Below, piece by piece: positions 24,118 through 33,079 of a stretch of 37,455 nt of DNA. Numbering within the stretch: the first letter of the stretch is position 1; every line of letters starts with the position of its first letter. The DNA comes from an uncultured Eubacterium sp. (GTDB lineage: Bacteria > Bacillota > Clostridia > Lachnospirales > Lachnospiraceae). Location of the stretch: assembly GCA_947384955.1 (NCBI GenBank), contig CANDJC010000037.1:1-37455 (forward strand). Reading direction: 5' to 3'. Under the pieces are notes generated by a model, which saw only the letters and a list, made by a program, of their open reading frames with translations, made no database searches and was not told the origin of the DNA. The translations under genes were made by a program, and so were the position numbers.

Positions 24118-26538
24118 ATGAATACTTCTTTAAAGTGGATAAAGGATATGGTACCGGGTCTTCAGGCATCGCCTCAGGAATATATGGATGTGATGACGCT
24201 TTCTGGTACAAAAGCAGAAGGATATGAAGCATTTGACAAAGATTTGGATAAAATTGTAATCGGACAGATTTTAAAAATCGAGCCGCACCCGGATGCGGAT
24301 AAACTGGTGGTCTGCCAGGTGGATATCGGGAAAGAACAGCCGCTTCAAATCGTAACAGGCGCTCCGAACGTAGCAGAGGGCCAGAAAATTCCGGTTGTAT
24401 TAGACGGCGGACGAGTAGCCGGAGGACATGACGGTTCCAAAACAGAAGGCGGCATTAAAATTAAAAAAGGAAAATTAAGGGGCGTATCTTCCGAAGGGAT
24501 GATGTGTTCGATAGAAGAACTCGGCTCTTCAAGGGACATGTATCCAGAGGCGCCGGAAGAAGGCATTTATGTATTTTCGGACAGTGCGCCGGTGGGAGCA
24601 GATGCGGTAAAGGAGCTCGGGCTTGATGATGTGTCTGTAGAGTATGAAATTACATCAAACCGTGTGGACTGCTTCAGTGTCATTGGCATAGCCAGGGAAG
24701 CTGCGGCATCTTTCCATCTGCCTTTCAAGCCCCCTGTTGTAAAAGCGACAGGCAATGATGAGGATGTCAGTGATTACATTCAGGTTCAGGTAGAGGATAA
24801 AGAACTGTGCCCGAGATATACTGCAAGGGCTGTTAAAAATATTAAAATCGCGCCGTCGCCGGAATGGATGCAGCGCAGGCTGAAAGCACATGGCATCCGT
24901 CCGATTAATAATATCGTGGATATCACGAACTATGTAATGGAAGAGTACGGACAGCCGATGCATGCCTATGACCTGGATACGATTGCAGGCAGAAAAATTA
25001 TTGTGCGCCGGGCACAGAAAAATGAAAAATTTGTCACGCTTGACGGTCAGGAGCGCATTCTGGATGATTCCATACTGATGATCTGCGATGCAGACAAACC
25101 GGTCGGCATTGCCGGGATTATGGGCGGGGAAAATTCCATGATTACGGACAGTGTCACGACGATGCTTTTTGAAGCGGCATGCTTTGACGGAACAAATATC
25201 CGCCATTCTTCCAAAAAAATAGGAATGCGTACAGATGCTTCTGGCAAATTTGAAAAGGGGCTGGATCCGAACAATGCCATGGAGGCTATGAACCGTGCCT
25301 GCCAGCTGATTGAAGAGCTTGGAGCCGGAGAAGTAATCGGCGGTGCGATAGATATTTATTCTAAAGTAAAGAAAGGAAGACGGATACCGTTTGAACCGGA
25401 GAAATATAACCGTCTGCTTGGAACGAAGATTGCGCCGGAAACAATGCTTGCGTATTTTGAAAAAATTGAGTTAGGATTTGATAAAGAAGCAAATGAAGTA
25501 ATTATTCCGTCCTGGAGGCAGGATTTAGAATGCGGTGCCGACCTTGCAGAAGAAGTGGCAAGATTTTACGGCTATGACAAAATCGGCACAACGCTTCCGT
25601 CCGGGGAGGCGACGACTGGCAAACTGTCCTATAAACTCCGGATAGAATCCATTGCCAGAGATGTAGCGCAGTATTGCGGATTCAGCCAGGGCATGGCATA
25701 TTCCTTTGAAAGCCCAAAAGTATTTGACAGGCTTTTGATTCCTGAAGATTCTGTTTTGCGAAAAGCGGTCGTAATTGCAAATCCGCTGGGGGAAGACTAC
25801 AGTATTATGCGGACAATACCGCTAAACGGAATGCTGACTTCCTTATCGCTTAATTATAATAGAAGAAACAAAGACGTGCGCCTGTATGAGCTTGGCAATA
25901 TTTATCTGCCAAAGGAGCTGCCGCTTACCGAGCTGCCTGAGGAACGGATGCAGTTTACGCTTGGCATGTATGGAGAAGGTGATTTTTATACAATGAAAGG
26001 CGTGATTGAAGAATTCCTGCTTCAGGCCGGCATGCATAAAAAACCGGAATATCATCCAAAAGCCGAAAAACCGTTCCTACATCCTGGCAGACAGGCGAAT
26101 GTCATTTATGACGGAAAGGTAATTGGCTATTTCGGGGAAGTGCATCCGAGCGTGGCATTAAACTATTCTATGAAAGACCGGGTGTATGCGGCGGTTCTTG
26201 ATATGCCTTATATTGTTGAAATGTCATGTTTTGACCGTAAATACACTGGAATTGCAAAATTCCCGGCTGTCAGCCGCGATATCAGCATGGTCTGCCCGAA
26301 GCAGATTTTAGCAGGAGACATTGAAAAAATAATCGAAAACAATGGCGGAAGTTATCTGGAAAGCTACCGGTTATTCGATATTTATGAAGGAAATCAAATC
26401 AAGCTTGGATTTAAATCCATTGCATACACCATCACGTTCCGCGCACCGGACCGCACGCTGGATGATGAAACTGTAAATGCGGCAGTAAACCGTATCATAA
26501 AAGCATTAGAAGAAAAAGGAATAGAATTAAGAAAATAA
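24118..26538 (+). CDS. pheT: Phenylalanyl-tRNA synthetase beta subunit
   Basis: The 806-residue beta subunit, of normal length. In order there is an N-terminal tRNA-binding OB domain (about 40-150, with PHPDADKLVVC), the B3/B4 editing region (about 210-385), the B5 domain (about 405-475), the catalytic-like core (about 490-690) and a C-terminal anticodon-binding FDX-ACB domain (about 712-805, opening KFPAVSRDISMV). The start follows TTGGAGGAAA. It is co-transcribed with pheS, with no terminator seen between them. queA follows after 31 bp and may be read through. Confidence 0.97.
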   Translation: MNTSLKWIKDMVPGLQASPQEYMDVMTLSGTKAEGYEAFDKDLDKIVIGQILKIEPHPDADKLVVCQVDIGKEQPLQIVTGAPNVAEGQKIPVVLDGGRVAGGHDGSKTEGGIKIKKGKLRGVSSEGMMCSIEELGSSRDMYPEAPEEGIYVFSDSAPVGADAVKELGLDDVSVEYEITSNRVDCFSVIGIAREAAASFHLPFKPPVVKATGNDEDVSDYIQVQVEDKELCPRYTARAVKNIKIAPSPEWMQRRLKAHGIRPINNIVDITNYVMEEYGQPMHAYDLDTIAGRKIIVRRAQKNEKFVTLDGQERILDDSILMICDADKPVGIAGIMGGENSMITDSVTTMLFEAACFDGTNIRHSSKKIGMRTDASGKFEKGLDPNNAMEAMNRACQLIEELGAGEVIGGAIDIYSKVKKGRRIPFEPEKYNRLLGTKIAPETMLAYFEKIELGFDKEANEVIIPSWRQDLECGADLAEEVARFYGYDKIGTTLPSGEATTGKLSYKLRIESIARDVAQYCGFSQGMAYSFESPKVFDRLLIPEDSVLRKAVVIANPLGEDYSIMRTIPLNGMLTSLSLNYNRRNKDVRLYELGNIYLPKELPLTELPEERMQFTLGMYGEGDFYTMKGVIEEFLLQAGMHKKPEYHPKAEKPFLHPGRQANVIYDGKVIGYFGEVHPSVALNYSMKDRVYAAVLDMPYIVEMSCFDRKYTGIAKFPAVSRDISMVCPKQILAGDIEKIIENNGGSYLESYRLFDIYEGNQIKLGFKSIAYTITFRAPDRTLDDETVNAAVNRIIKALEEKGIELRK

Positions 26539-26569
26539 ATACAAATATAAATTATGGATGTAAAGATAT

Positions 26570-27595
26570 ATGGATGTAAAAGACTTTTATTATGAACTGC
26601 CCGAAAATCTGATTGCGCAGGATCCTTTAAAGGACCGTTCCAGCTCCAGGCTGATGATATTAGGCCGAAATGACGGAGCCATCTGCCACAGGGTATTCAG
26701 GGATATTACAGAATATCTGCATCCGGGAGACTGCCTGGTTTTGAATAATACAAAAGTCATTCCGGCAAGGCTGTTTGGCAAAAAAGAAGGTACGGATGCT
26801 GTTATTGAACTGCTGCTTTTAAAGCGCCTTGCGCACAATCAGTGGGAAACGCTGGTAAAACCGGGGAAAAAAGCAAAAGCCGGGACGAAAATTATATTTG
26901 GCGAAGGTCTTCTGTGCGGAAAGATTACAGACATTGTGGAAGAGGGAAACCGGGTGATTGAGTTTGCCTTTGACGGCATATTTGAAGAGATACTGGATAA
27001 GCTCGGAGAAATGCCGCTGCCGCCTTATATTACGCACCGCCTGGAAGATAAACAGCGTTATCAGACAGTGTATGCAAAGCAGGAGGGTTCTGCTGCAGCA
27101 CCTACGGCGGGACTGCATTTTACACCGCAGCTTTTAGATGAAATCCGGGGAATGGGTGTGGAAACTGCAGAAGTTACGCTTCATGTAGGTCTTGGAACCT
27201 TCCGCCCGGTAAAAGCGGAGAAAATAACAGACCACCATATGCATTCTGAATTTTACCAGATTGAGCAAAAAGAGGCAGATAAAATCAACGCTGCCAGAAA
27301 AAACGGAGGCCGTATCATTGCTGCCGGAACTACCAGCACAAGGACGTTAGAGTCTGTGGCAGATGAAAACGGTTATGTAAAAGCTGCCAGCGGCTGGACA
27401 CAGATATTTATTTATCCTGGATATCAATTCCGCTGCATTGACGGGCTGATTACAAACTTTCATCTGCCGGAGTCAACACTGATTATGCTAGTGAGCGCTC
27501 TGGCAGGAAGGGAGCATGTGCTGCATGCCTACGAAGAAGCGGTACGGGAACAATACCGGTTTTTCAGTTTTGGAGATGCTATGCTTGTAGTGTGA
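26570..27595 (+). CDS. queA: S-adenosylmethionine:tRNA ribosyltransferase-isomerase
   Basis: The 341-residue QueA transfers and isomerises the ribosyl part of SAM onto 7-aminomethyl-deazaguanine in tRNA, making epoxyqueuosine. The opening [15 protein letters not shown] with the SSRLM stretch, the central [14 protein letters not shown] and [10 protein letters not shown] blocks, and the late [17 protein letters not shown] are family hallmarks. The length is usual. No good ribosome site precedes the ATG. Instead a short near-repeat (ATGGATGTAAAGATAT, then ATGGATGTAAAAGA) surrounds the start, the first ATG being out of frame. Read-through from pheST is likely. No tgt or queuosine precursor genes are in the window. 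Confidence 0.96.
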   Translation: MDVKDFYYELPENLIAQDPLKDRSSSRLMILGRNDGAICHRVFRDITEYLHPGDCLVLNNTKVIPARLFGKKEGTDAVIELLLLKRLAHNQWETLVKPGKKAKAGTKIIFGEGLLCGKITDIVEEGNRVIEFAFDGIFEEILDKLGEMPLPPYITHRLEDKQRYQTVYAKQEGSAAAPTAGLHFTPQLLDEIRGMGVETAEVTLHVGLGTFRPVKAEKITDHHMHSEFYQIEQKEADKINAARKNGGRIIAAGTTSTRTLESVADENGYVKAASGWTQIFIYPGYQFRCIDGLITNFHLPESTLIMLVSALAGREHVLHAYEEAVREQYRFFSFGDAMLVV

Positions 27596-27626
27596 GTCAT
27601 AAATTATATGTGAAAGGGAGACTGCC

Positions 27627-28901
27627 ATGGCATATATTAAACGAGCCGCGGAAGATACGATTGCACGGGTTTCTAAAATGTTTCCCGTACTGCTGGTGAC
27701 CGGGCCCAGACAGGCAGGAAAAACGACACTGCTGCAAAGACTGGCAGAAATACAGCGGGGCACAGGGGAAGAGCGGAAATATGTAACCCTGGATGATCCT
27801 GACGCAAGATTTTTAGCAAAACGTGATCCAGCGCTGTTTCTGCAGAGATATTCTCCGCCGGTACTGATTGATGAGATTCAGTACGCAGCAGAGCTGCTGC
27901 CCTATATCAAAATGAGTGCAGACCGTTCCAAAAGAAAGGGCGATTTCTGGATTACGGGGTCGCAGATTTTCCGTCTGATGAAAAATGTAAGCGAAAGCCT
28001 TGCGGGACGGGCTGGCATTGTCAATTTATTAGGATTGTCCGATGCGGAAATTTATCAGGAGCCAAGCGAACCGTTCCAAACGGATGCGTCATATTTGCTG
28101 AACCGCTTATCTGTAAGGTCACAGAAGGGCTTAAATGAAATTTATGCCAGGATTTTTAAAGGCTCCATGCCGGAACTTTACGCGGATGAAAATGTGGACT
28201 GGGAGATTTATTACCGTTCTTATGTAAATACGTATCTGCAGAGAGATATTCGCGAGCTTGCACAGGTCGCCGATGAAATGCAGTTTTACAATTTCATGAC
28301 AATTGCCGCCGCACATACAGCAAAGCCTGTTGTCTATGAGGAACTGGCAAAAGCTGCCGGTATTTCGGCACCAACGGCAAAAAAATGGCTGTCCATTTTG
28401 GTGTCATCCCATATTATCGCGCTCGTGCAGCCATATCACAACAATGCGCTGAAACGTGTTGTAAAAATGCCGCTTCTTCATTTTTTAGATACCGGCCTGG
28501 CAGCTTATCTCTTAAAATGGGGAAATCCGGAAGCATTGGAAAGAGGGGCAATGTCTGGGGCATTCTTTGAAAGCTACGTGTTTTCGGAAATCTATAAGAG
28601 CTATCTGAACGCAGGGAAAGAGCCGCCTGTTTATTATTACAGGGACAAAGACCAAAAGGAAATCGATTTGATGCTTTATCAAAACGGTATCCTATCGCCG
28701 ATAGAGATTAAGAAGGCTGCATCGCCGGGCAAAACAGCGATTAAGAATTTCAATGTGTTAGAGCCTGTGACCCAGGGAGAAGCTTTCGGCGGTCTGGAAT
28801 TTCTGAAAGCAGAGATAGGGACAGGAAGCGTTATTTGCATGGCCGGCGATTTGCTGCCTGTGGATGAAAAAAACTGGTATGTGCCGGTTTGGCTAATTTA
28901 A
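27627..28901 (+). CDS. AAA ATPase with DUF4143 domain
   Basis: A 424-residue protein of the AAA_14/DUF4143 type. Walker A is GPRQAGKTTLLQ at about residues 26-37, and a Walker B-like VLIDEIQYA occurs at about 80-88. The C-terminal half has the DUF4143 pattern, with a helix-turn-helix-like segment near SAPTAKKWLSILVSSHII and late residues DKDQKEIDLML, typical of a nuclease-fold-like end. These proteins are common in anaerobes and their function is unknown. The start follows AAAGGGAG at good spacing. A terminator follows the gene. No toxin or partner gene is obvious beside it. Confidence 0.9.
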   Translation: MAYIKRAAEDTIARVSKMFPVLLVTGPRQAGKTTLLQRLAEIQRGTGEERKYVTLDDPDARFLAKRDPALFLQRYSPPVLIDEIQYAAELLPYIKMSADRSKRKGDFWITGSQIFRLMKNVSESLAGRAGIVNLLGLSDAEIYQEPSEPFQTDASYLLNRLSVRSQKGLNEIYARIFKGSMPELYADENVDWEIYYRSYVNTYLQRDIRELAQVADEMQFYNFMTIAAAHTAKPVVYEELAKAAGISAPTAKKWLSILVSSHIIALVQPYHNNALKRVVKMPLLHFLDTGLAAYLLKWGNPEALERGAMSGAFFESYVFSEIYKSYLNAGKEPPVYYYRDKDQKEIDLMLYQNGILSPIEIKKAASPGKTAIKNFNVLEPVTQGEAFGGLEFLKAEIGTGSVICMAGDLLPVDEKNWYVPVWLI

Positions 28902-28925
28902 GATAGCGTGATTTGTTCATAGAAA

Positions 28926-28965
28926 AGCGGTGCAGGGAAAGTGTCCCGGCGCCGCTTATTTTTTC
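28926..28965 (+). terminator. Intrinsic terminator after the DUF4143 ATPase
   Basis: AGCGGTGC (28926-28933) pairs with GCGCCGCT (28949-28956), with one wobble pair, followed by TATTTTTT. It lies between the convergent ATPase and AraC-type genes. Confidence 0.75.
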
Positions 28966-28985
28966 GGGTGCGCATTCCGTTTTTT

Positions 28986-29876
28986 CTATTTTTTCTGTTT
29001 CCGGTAGACGGATGGCGAAACATGAAAATGCTGTTTAAAAGCGGCTGAAAACTGGAACGGATTTTGATATCCAACTGCCTGTGCAATCGCCGAAACCGGG
29101 TAATCGGTCAGAGCCAGAAGCATTGCGCTGTGTTCCATGCGCTTACAGCGCAGATATTCGCTTGGGGTACTGCCATAAGCTTTTTTAAAGACAGTGCTCA
29201 GATAATTCGGATGGACATGCAGGGCAGCGGCTGCTTCCTGTATTTTAACTGGCTTACAGTAGCAGGCATCCAGATATGCTTTTGCGTCTGCAGCCGGACT
29301 GAGACCGTGTACCAGTGAGTCCGGCCGGATGCTCTGTGTTTCTAAAAGTCTGGAAAAAAGATGCATCATGCGGCTGTTCGCTTCTAAAGACTTAGAAAAA
29401 TCTGTAATAGGAAAAAACTGCTCTCCCGGATAATCAGATTCCTGATAAGAGGAGATATTACAAAAACGCTGGTCTGTGACAGCGAATATAGAAAAAAACA
29501 GCTGCTCGATTTCGTCTGCGGACATCACAAGACTGATAACCTGATTTGTTCCAAACAGCTGCTGAAAGAACGGACTGCGGGAGTCCGCGTAAAATCCAAT
29601 CCAGCAGTATGTCCACGGGTCTTTCGCCGAAGCCTGATACGCACCGCTGCTTCCGGCTGGGATATAAAATGCCTGTCCGCTGTGAAGCGCGTTTTTTTGT
29701 CCGCCCGTCTCAAATGTGCCTTCGCCATGCAGTATAAAATGAATCAGATGATAAGGCTTCATTTTAAATCCATAAGAATAACCGGCGCTGCAGGCCGAAA
29801 GTCCGCAGTGATTTAACTGAAAAGTAAAATATGCGGGTTTTGCCCGGTCTAAAATAATATCCCTGTTTCCAACCAT
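28986..29876 (-). CDS. AraC-family transcription regulator
   Basis: A 296-residue protein with an N-terminal cupin-like sensor domain (about 10-150, with HFILHGEGTFE and GQAFYIPAGSSG) and a C-terminal double helix-turn-helix (about 200-293). Family landmarks are HPNYLSTVFKKAYGSTPSEYL and IAQAVGYQNPFQFSAAFKQHF. The cupin half suggests a small-molecule or sugar ligand, unknown here. A GGGGAAA-type ribosome site lies upstream of the ATG. It diverges from exporter operon 2 and probably controls it, a common arrangement; this is inference from position and from the repeated half-sites in the shared control region. Confidence 0.92.
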   Translation of the reverse strand: MVGNRDIILDRAKPAYFTFQLNHCGLSACSAGYSYGFKMKPYHLIHFILHGEGTFETGGQKNALHSGQAFYIPAGSSGAYQASAKDPWTYCWIGFYADSRSPFFQQLFGTNQVISLVMSADEIEQLFFSIFAVTDQRFCNISSYQESDYPGEQFFPITDFSKSLEANSRMMHLFSRLLETQSIRPDSLVHGLSPAADAKAYLDACYCKPVKIQEAAAALHVHPNYLSTVFKKAYGSTPSEYLRCKRMEHSAMLLALTDYPVSAIAQAVGYQNPFQFSAAFKQHFHVSPSVYRKQKK

Positions 29877-29884
29877 TTGTATTT

Positions 29885-30003
29885 CCCCAATCTAAACTAT
29901 TTATAGACAGTTTTTTTCTTTTATAAAATTAGCAGAAACAAGGGCAGATTTCAACGAAAATAAGAAGAATGTTAGATTCGGATAGTTATTTATGAGAATC
30001 TAA
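29885..30003. promoter_or_regulatory. Possible AraC-type operator region
   Basis: The heptamer TTAGATT occurs at 29972-29978 on the plus strand and twice on the minus strand (AATCTAA at about 29889-29895 and 29997-30003). The last two form an inverted repeat, TTAGATTC (29972-29979) with GAATCTAA (29996-30003). They lie in the control region shared by the regulator gene and exporter operon 2. Confidence 0.4.
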
Positions 30004-30126
30004 TATGTTCAGAAACGGCAGATTTCTGTTATGCTTATGCCAGCAGCTTTGAAAGAGGCACTGGCAGATTTGCTGCGCTTTCCGGCTGCACAGCTGCAGG
30101 CTTTCGGAAAGGGAAAGGAATATTCA

Positions 30127-30930
30127 ATGGAATGTATCAGAGTAAGCGGTCTTAGCAAAGAATACCGCATCGCCAGCAAAGAAGACGGAATCCTGGGCAG
30201 CCTGAAACATTTATTCTGTCCGCAATATGAAATAAAAGAAGCTGTAAAAGAGATTTCTTTTGTGATTGAAAAAGGGGAGAGCGTTGCTTTTCTCGGAGCT
30301 AACGGCGCTGGTAAATCTACGACAATTAAGATGTTAACAGGCATTATGAAACCGGATAGCGGAAGTATTGAAATTATGGGCAGGAATCCTTTTACATGCC
30401 GGATGGAGCATGCGAAAAAAATAGGAGTCGTTTTTGGACAGAAAACGCAGCTGTGGTGGGATATTCCGGTCATCGAAACATTCCGGCTGCTAAAGGATAT
30501 CTATGAAGTTTCGGATGGCCGGTATGAGAAAAACATGAAAGAGTTCTGCCGGATTTTAAATCTGCAGGAATTTCTGCATCAGCCAGCCCGTAAGCTTTCC
30601 CTTGGCCAGAGGGTGCGTGCAGACCTTGCGGCATCTCTTTTGCATGAGCCGCCACTGCTTTTTTTGGATGAGCCGACAATCGGACTGGATGCTGCGGTCA
30701 GACAGAATATTTATGAGTTTTTGATAAAAATAAACAGAGAGAAGCAGACAACGATACTGCTGACCAGCCATGATATGAAAGATTTAGAAACGCTCTGCAG
30801 GAGGCTGATTGTGATGGAAAAGGGGAGTATTTTGTTTGATGGCGATATTGATAAGATATTTGGATATTTTGAGGATGGGAGTTCGTTGGAGGAGATTGCG
30901 GTCAGATTGTTTCAAAGAGGAAACGTATAA
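30127..30930 (+). CDS. ABC-2 exporter ATP-binding protein (operon 2)
   Basis: A 267-residue ATPase closely related to the one at 3750-4556. Walker A GANGAGKST begins at residue 57, and the signature LSLGQRVR and Walker B LLFLDEPTIGLD follow. The open frame extends upstream to 30031, but that part lies over the control region. The ATG at 30127 has AAAGGAA at a workable distance and aligns with the paralogue's start, so it is preferred. In operon 1 the permease follows after 15 bp. Here 479 bp, including a palindromic element, separate the ATPase from its permeases. Substrate unknown. Confidence 0.92.
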   Translation: MECIRVSGLSKEYRIASKEDGILGSLKHLFCPQYEIKEAVKEISFVIEKGESVAFLGANGAGKSTTIKMLTGIMKPDSGSIEIMGRNPFTCRMEHAKKIGVVFGQKTQLWWDIPVIETFRLLKDIYEVSDGRYEKNMKEFCRILNLQEFLHQPARKLSLGQRVRADLAASLLHEPPLLFLDEPTIGLDAAVRQNIYEFLIKINREKQTTILLTSHDMKDLETLCRRLIVMEKGSILFDGDIDKIFGYFEDGSSLEEIAVRLFQRGNV

Positions 30931-30939
30931 GGGGGATGG

Positions 30940-31235
30940 ACGCTGGATGGAGAAAGTTTTTCCTTCTGATGTTCCGCTTCCAAAAAGCAGGAAGTTCTTA
31001 GTTTTCTGCTCAATACCCAGGATTTGGGGCTCATTGTCTTTAGCAGGATATAGCCTGGAAGCCCCAAAAGGCGCCTGCCTGATGCCAATAAAGTAAACCC
31101 AGCCTTAACGCCAGGGCATCAGGCGCCGGTCCGTCCGCTGTCACAGCCTTGCCGCAGAAAACTTAGAACTTCCTGCTTTTTGGAAGCGGAACATCAGAAG
31201 GAAAAAATTTCCCCGCCCGGTGTCCCGAAAGAAAC
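30940..31235. repeat. Dispersed palindromic element, copy D, inside exporter operon 2
   Basis: A complete copy of about 295 bp. The left arm (about 30945-31009) and right arm (31154-31218) are near-perfect reverse complements over about 65 bp, including TTCCGCTTCCAAAAAGCAGG on one side and its complement on the other. The interior holds TTGGGGC with GCCCCAAA, and GGCGCCTG with CAGGCGCC. The right end TGTCCCGAAAGAAAC matches hairpin F at 6298-6332. No protein is encoded. Confidence 0.9.
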
Positions 31236-31409
31236 AGACTGCAGCCATCAGTTACCAAACACTCCCCCAAAATGGCTGCACTAAATGCATTCCATTGAAG
31301 TCTGCACGCTGCTGTCAGTGAGTCAGATTCCAGCCAGTGAATATAGTTTGATACCGACAGTAAGCTTGATTTTGGCCAGTGAATATATTTTAAAAGACAG
31401 GAGGTAACG

Positions 31410-32198
31410 ATGAAAAAATATACAGCCTTCATAAGGTGCGGATTTTTAGACGCCTGTGCGGGCCGCGGGTATTTTATAACCGGTATGCTTGGAAGCTTTA
31501 TCCAGTCTGTCGTATTTTATTACGTCTGGAAAAGCATTTTTGCATACCAGGATACGGTAAATGGATTTACATGGGATATTATGAAGCAGTATGTGTTTGT
31601 TTCATTTTTGTGCAGCAATGTATTTTCCATGGGGTTTGAAATGAATACGGCACAGCGGATTATCAAAGGCGATATCATTATGGATTTGTTAAAGCCGCTT
31701 TCATACCGCAGAATGCTGCTTATGCGTATGTTTGGAACAGCCGGGATGGAATTTGGTGCGGGGCTGGTACTGACAGGGAGTCTTTATCTGGCAGTCAATG
31801 GAACAGCGTCTGTGCATCCGGTAAGGACGGTATTGTTTTTGTGTTCCCTGCTGCTTGGGGTTTTGATTAAATTTAGTATTCAGTATCTGTTTTCCCTGCT
31901 TTGTTTTTATACAGATAATGCGTATGGCGTGACAAAGGCAAGGGAAGTGCTTACAGATTTCTTTTCCGGCGCGCTGATACCGCTTGGCATGTTTCCGGGT
32001 ATGTTTCGAAATCTTGTCCAGTGTCTGCCGTTCCAGGGAATTTTGTATACACCATGCTGTATTTTTATTGGCATGTTTACGATAGAGGAGTGCGTGTACC
32101 GAATGCTGCTGCAGGCAGTATGGACCGTGGTGCTGTATGCTGCCGGGACACTGCTTGGAAGGAAAGCTTTTGGCATGATATCCATGTATGGAGGTTAA
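31410..32198 (+). CDS. ABC-2 family permease, first subunit (operon 2)
   Basis: A 262-residue membrane protein with about six hydrophobic segments and a short start MKKYTAFIRCGFLDACAGRG, of the DUF990 ABC-2 type. It parallels the permease at 4572-5378: both carry an IIKGDI or ILKGDI motif near residue 90 followed by a PLSYRRM or PVSIYHM stretch. The start follows AGGAGG at good spacing. In the 170 bp between element D and this gene, a direct repeat CCAGTGAATATA occurs twice (31334 and 31376). Whether this gene is transcribed from the ATPase promoter or from a local one is unclear. Confidence 0.9.
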   Translation: MKKYTAFIRCGFLDACAGRGYFITGMLGSFIQSVVFYYVWKSIFAYQDTVNGFTWDIMKQYVFVSFLCSNVFSMGFEMNTAQRIIKGDIIMDLLKPLSYRRMLLMRMFGTAGMEFGAGLVLTGSLYLAVNGTASVHPVRTVLFLCSLLLGVLIKFSIQYLFSLLCFYTDNAYGVTKAREVLTDFFSGALIPLGMFPGMFRNLVQCLPFQGILYTPCCIFIGMFTIEECVYRMLLQAVWTVVLYAAGTLLGRKAFGMISMYGG

Positions 32199-32202
32199 AG
32201 GG

Positions 32203-33000
32203 ATGAAAAAATGGAAACGGTATGCGGCGCTTTATATCCGCTTTCAGACTCAGAATATCAAAGCATCTGCACAGTACCGGGCGGATTTTTTTCTTATGGT
32301 ATTATTTACGCTGTTTTCACAGGGGTGCTCTCTGGCGCTGATTGGGATTATTTACAGCAGTATTCCAGAAGTCGGCGGATGGACCATGCAGGAAACGCTG
32401 ATGCTTTACGGATTTTTGCTGTTTTCCGAAGGAAGTGTGAATTTCTTTTTTCAGGGAGCCTGGAAAATTGCAAATATGATTCGGGAGGCAGACCTTGACC
32501 GTTTTCTTGTGCGCCCTCTGCCAGCCGGACTGCAGCTTCTGACAGCAAAAATAGATTTTGAAGGGCTGAACAAAATGGTAATTGCCGCCGGGCTGCTGCT
32601 ATACAGTGCCAGAAGCTGCGGCGTTTTGAAAGACCCTTTGAAATGCATGCTTATCATGGTATTTCTGGCACAGGCGTGTCTGATACGCGTCTGTATGGTG
32701 TGGACAGCAAGCTGCGCATCTTTTTGGATGGAAAGCGGACGAAACAGCCTGAATTTCTTTATTATCAGCCTTGGAGAAATGGCAAAATATCCTCTGGCCA
32801 TATATCCGGCTGTTTTAAAAGGGATATTTGGATACCTGATACCGTATGCCTTCGTCAGCTATTATCCGGCCGGATATCTGCTTGGGAAAGACGGAATGAA
32901 GGCTGGAGCGGCCTGTATGCCGTTTGTGTGCGCGGGGATGCTTGCAGCGGCGTATGGCACGTTCCGGCTGGGGCTTAGAAGGTATGAAAGCAGCAGCTAA
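32203..33000 (+). CDS. ABC-2 family permease, second subunit (operon 2)
   Basis: A 265-residue membrane protein with about six hydrophobic segments, and the partner of the permease encoded immediately upstream. An in-frame ATG at 32188 lies inside the previous gene. The ATG at 32203 has GGAGG 8 nt upstream and is preferred, leaving a 4-bp gap between genes. The ADLDRFLVRPLP stretch matches GEFDRMLLRPRS in the operon 1 paralogue, and the C-terminal YAFVSYYPAGYLLGK matches as well. A bidirectional terminator follows 17 bp after the stop. Confidence 0.9.
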   Translation: MKKWKRYAALYIRFQTQNIKASAQYRADFFLMVLFTLFSQGCSLALIGIIYSSIPEVGGWTMQETLMLYGFLLFSEGSVNFFFQGAWKIANMIREADLDRFLVRPLPAGLQLLTAKIDFEGLNKMVIAAGLLLYSARSCGVLKDPLKCMLIMVFLAQACLIRVCMVWTASCASFWMESGRNSLNFFIISLGEMAKYPLAIYPAVLKGIFGYLIPYAFVSYYPAGYLLGKDGMKAGAACMPFVCAGMLAAAYGTFRLGLRRYESSS

Positions 33001-33016
33001 AAGCAGCGAAAAGGGC

Positions 33017-33075
33017 AAAACCTCTGCAAAACCATTGCTGTGCAAAGCGCAGGCCGGGTCAGGCAGAGGTTTTTT
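33017..33075. terminator. Bidirectional terminator after exporter operon 2
   Basis: AAAACCTCTGC (33017-33027) pairs with GCAGAGGTTTT (33063-33073), with a 35-nt loop and a T-run on the plus strand. On the minus strand the complementary T-run is shorter. It serves the operon and probably the convergent small genes. Confidence 0.8.
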
Positions 33076-33079
33076 AGTG

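Noticed and set aside
30031-30126. An N-terminal extension of the operon 2 ATPase by 32 residues
   Set aside because: The paralogue at 3750 starts at the position equivalent to 30127, and the extension lies over the control region.
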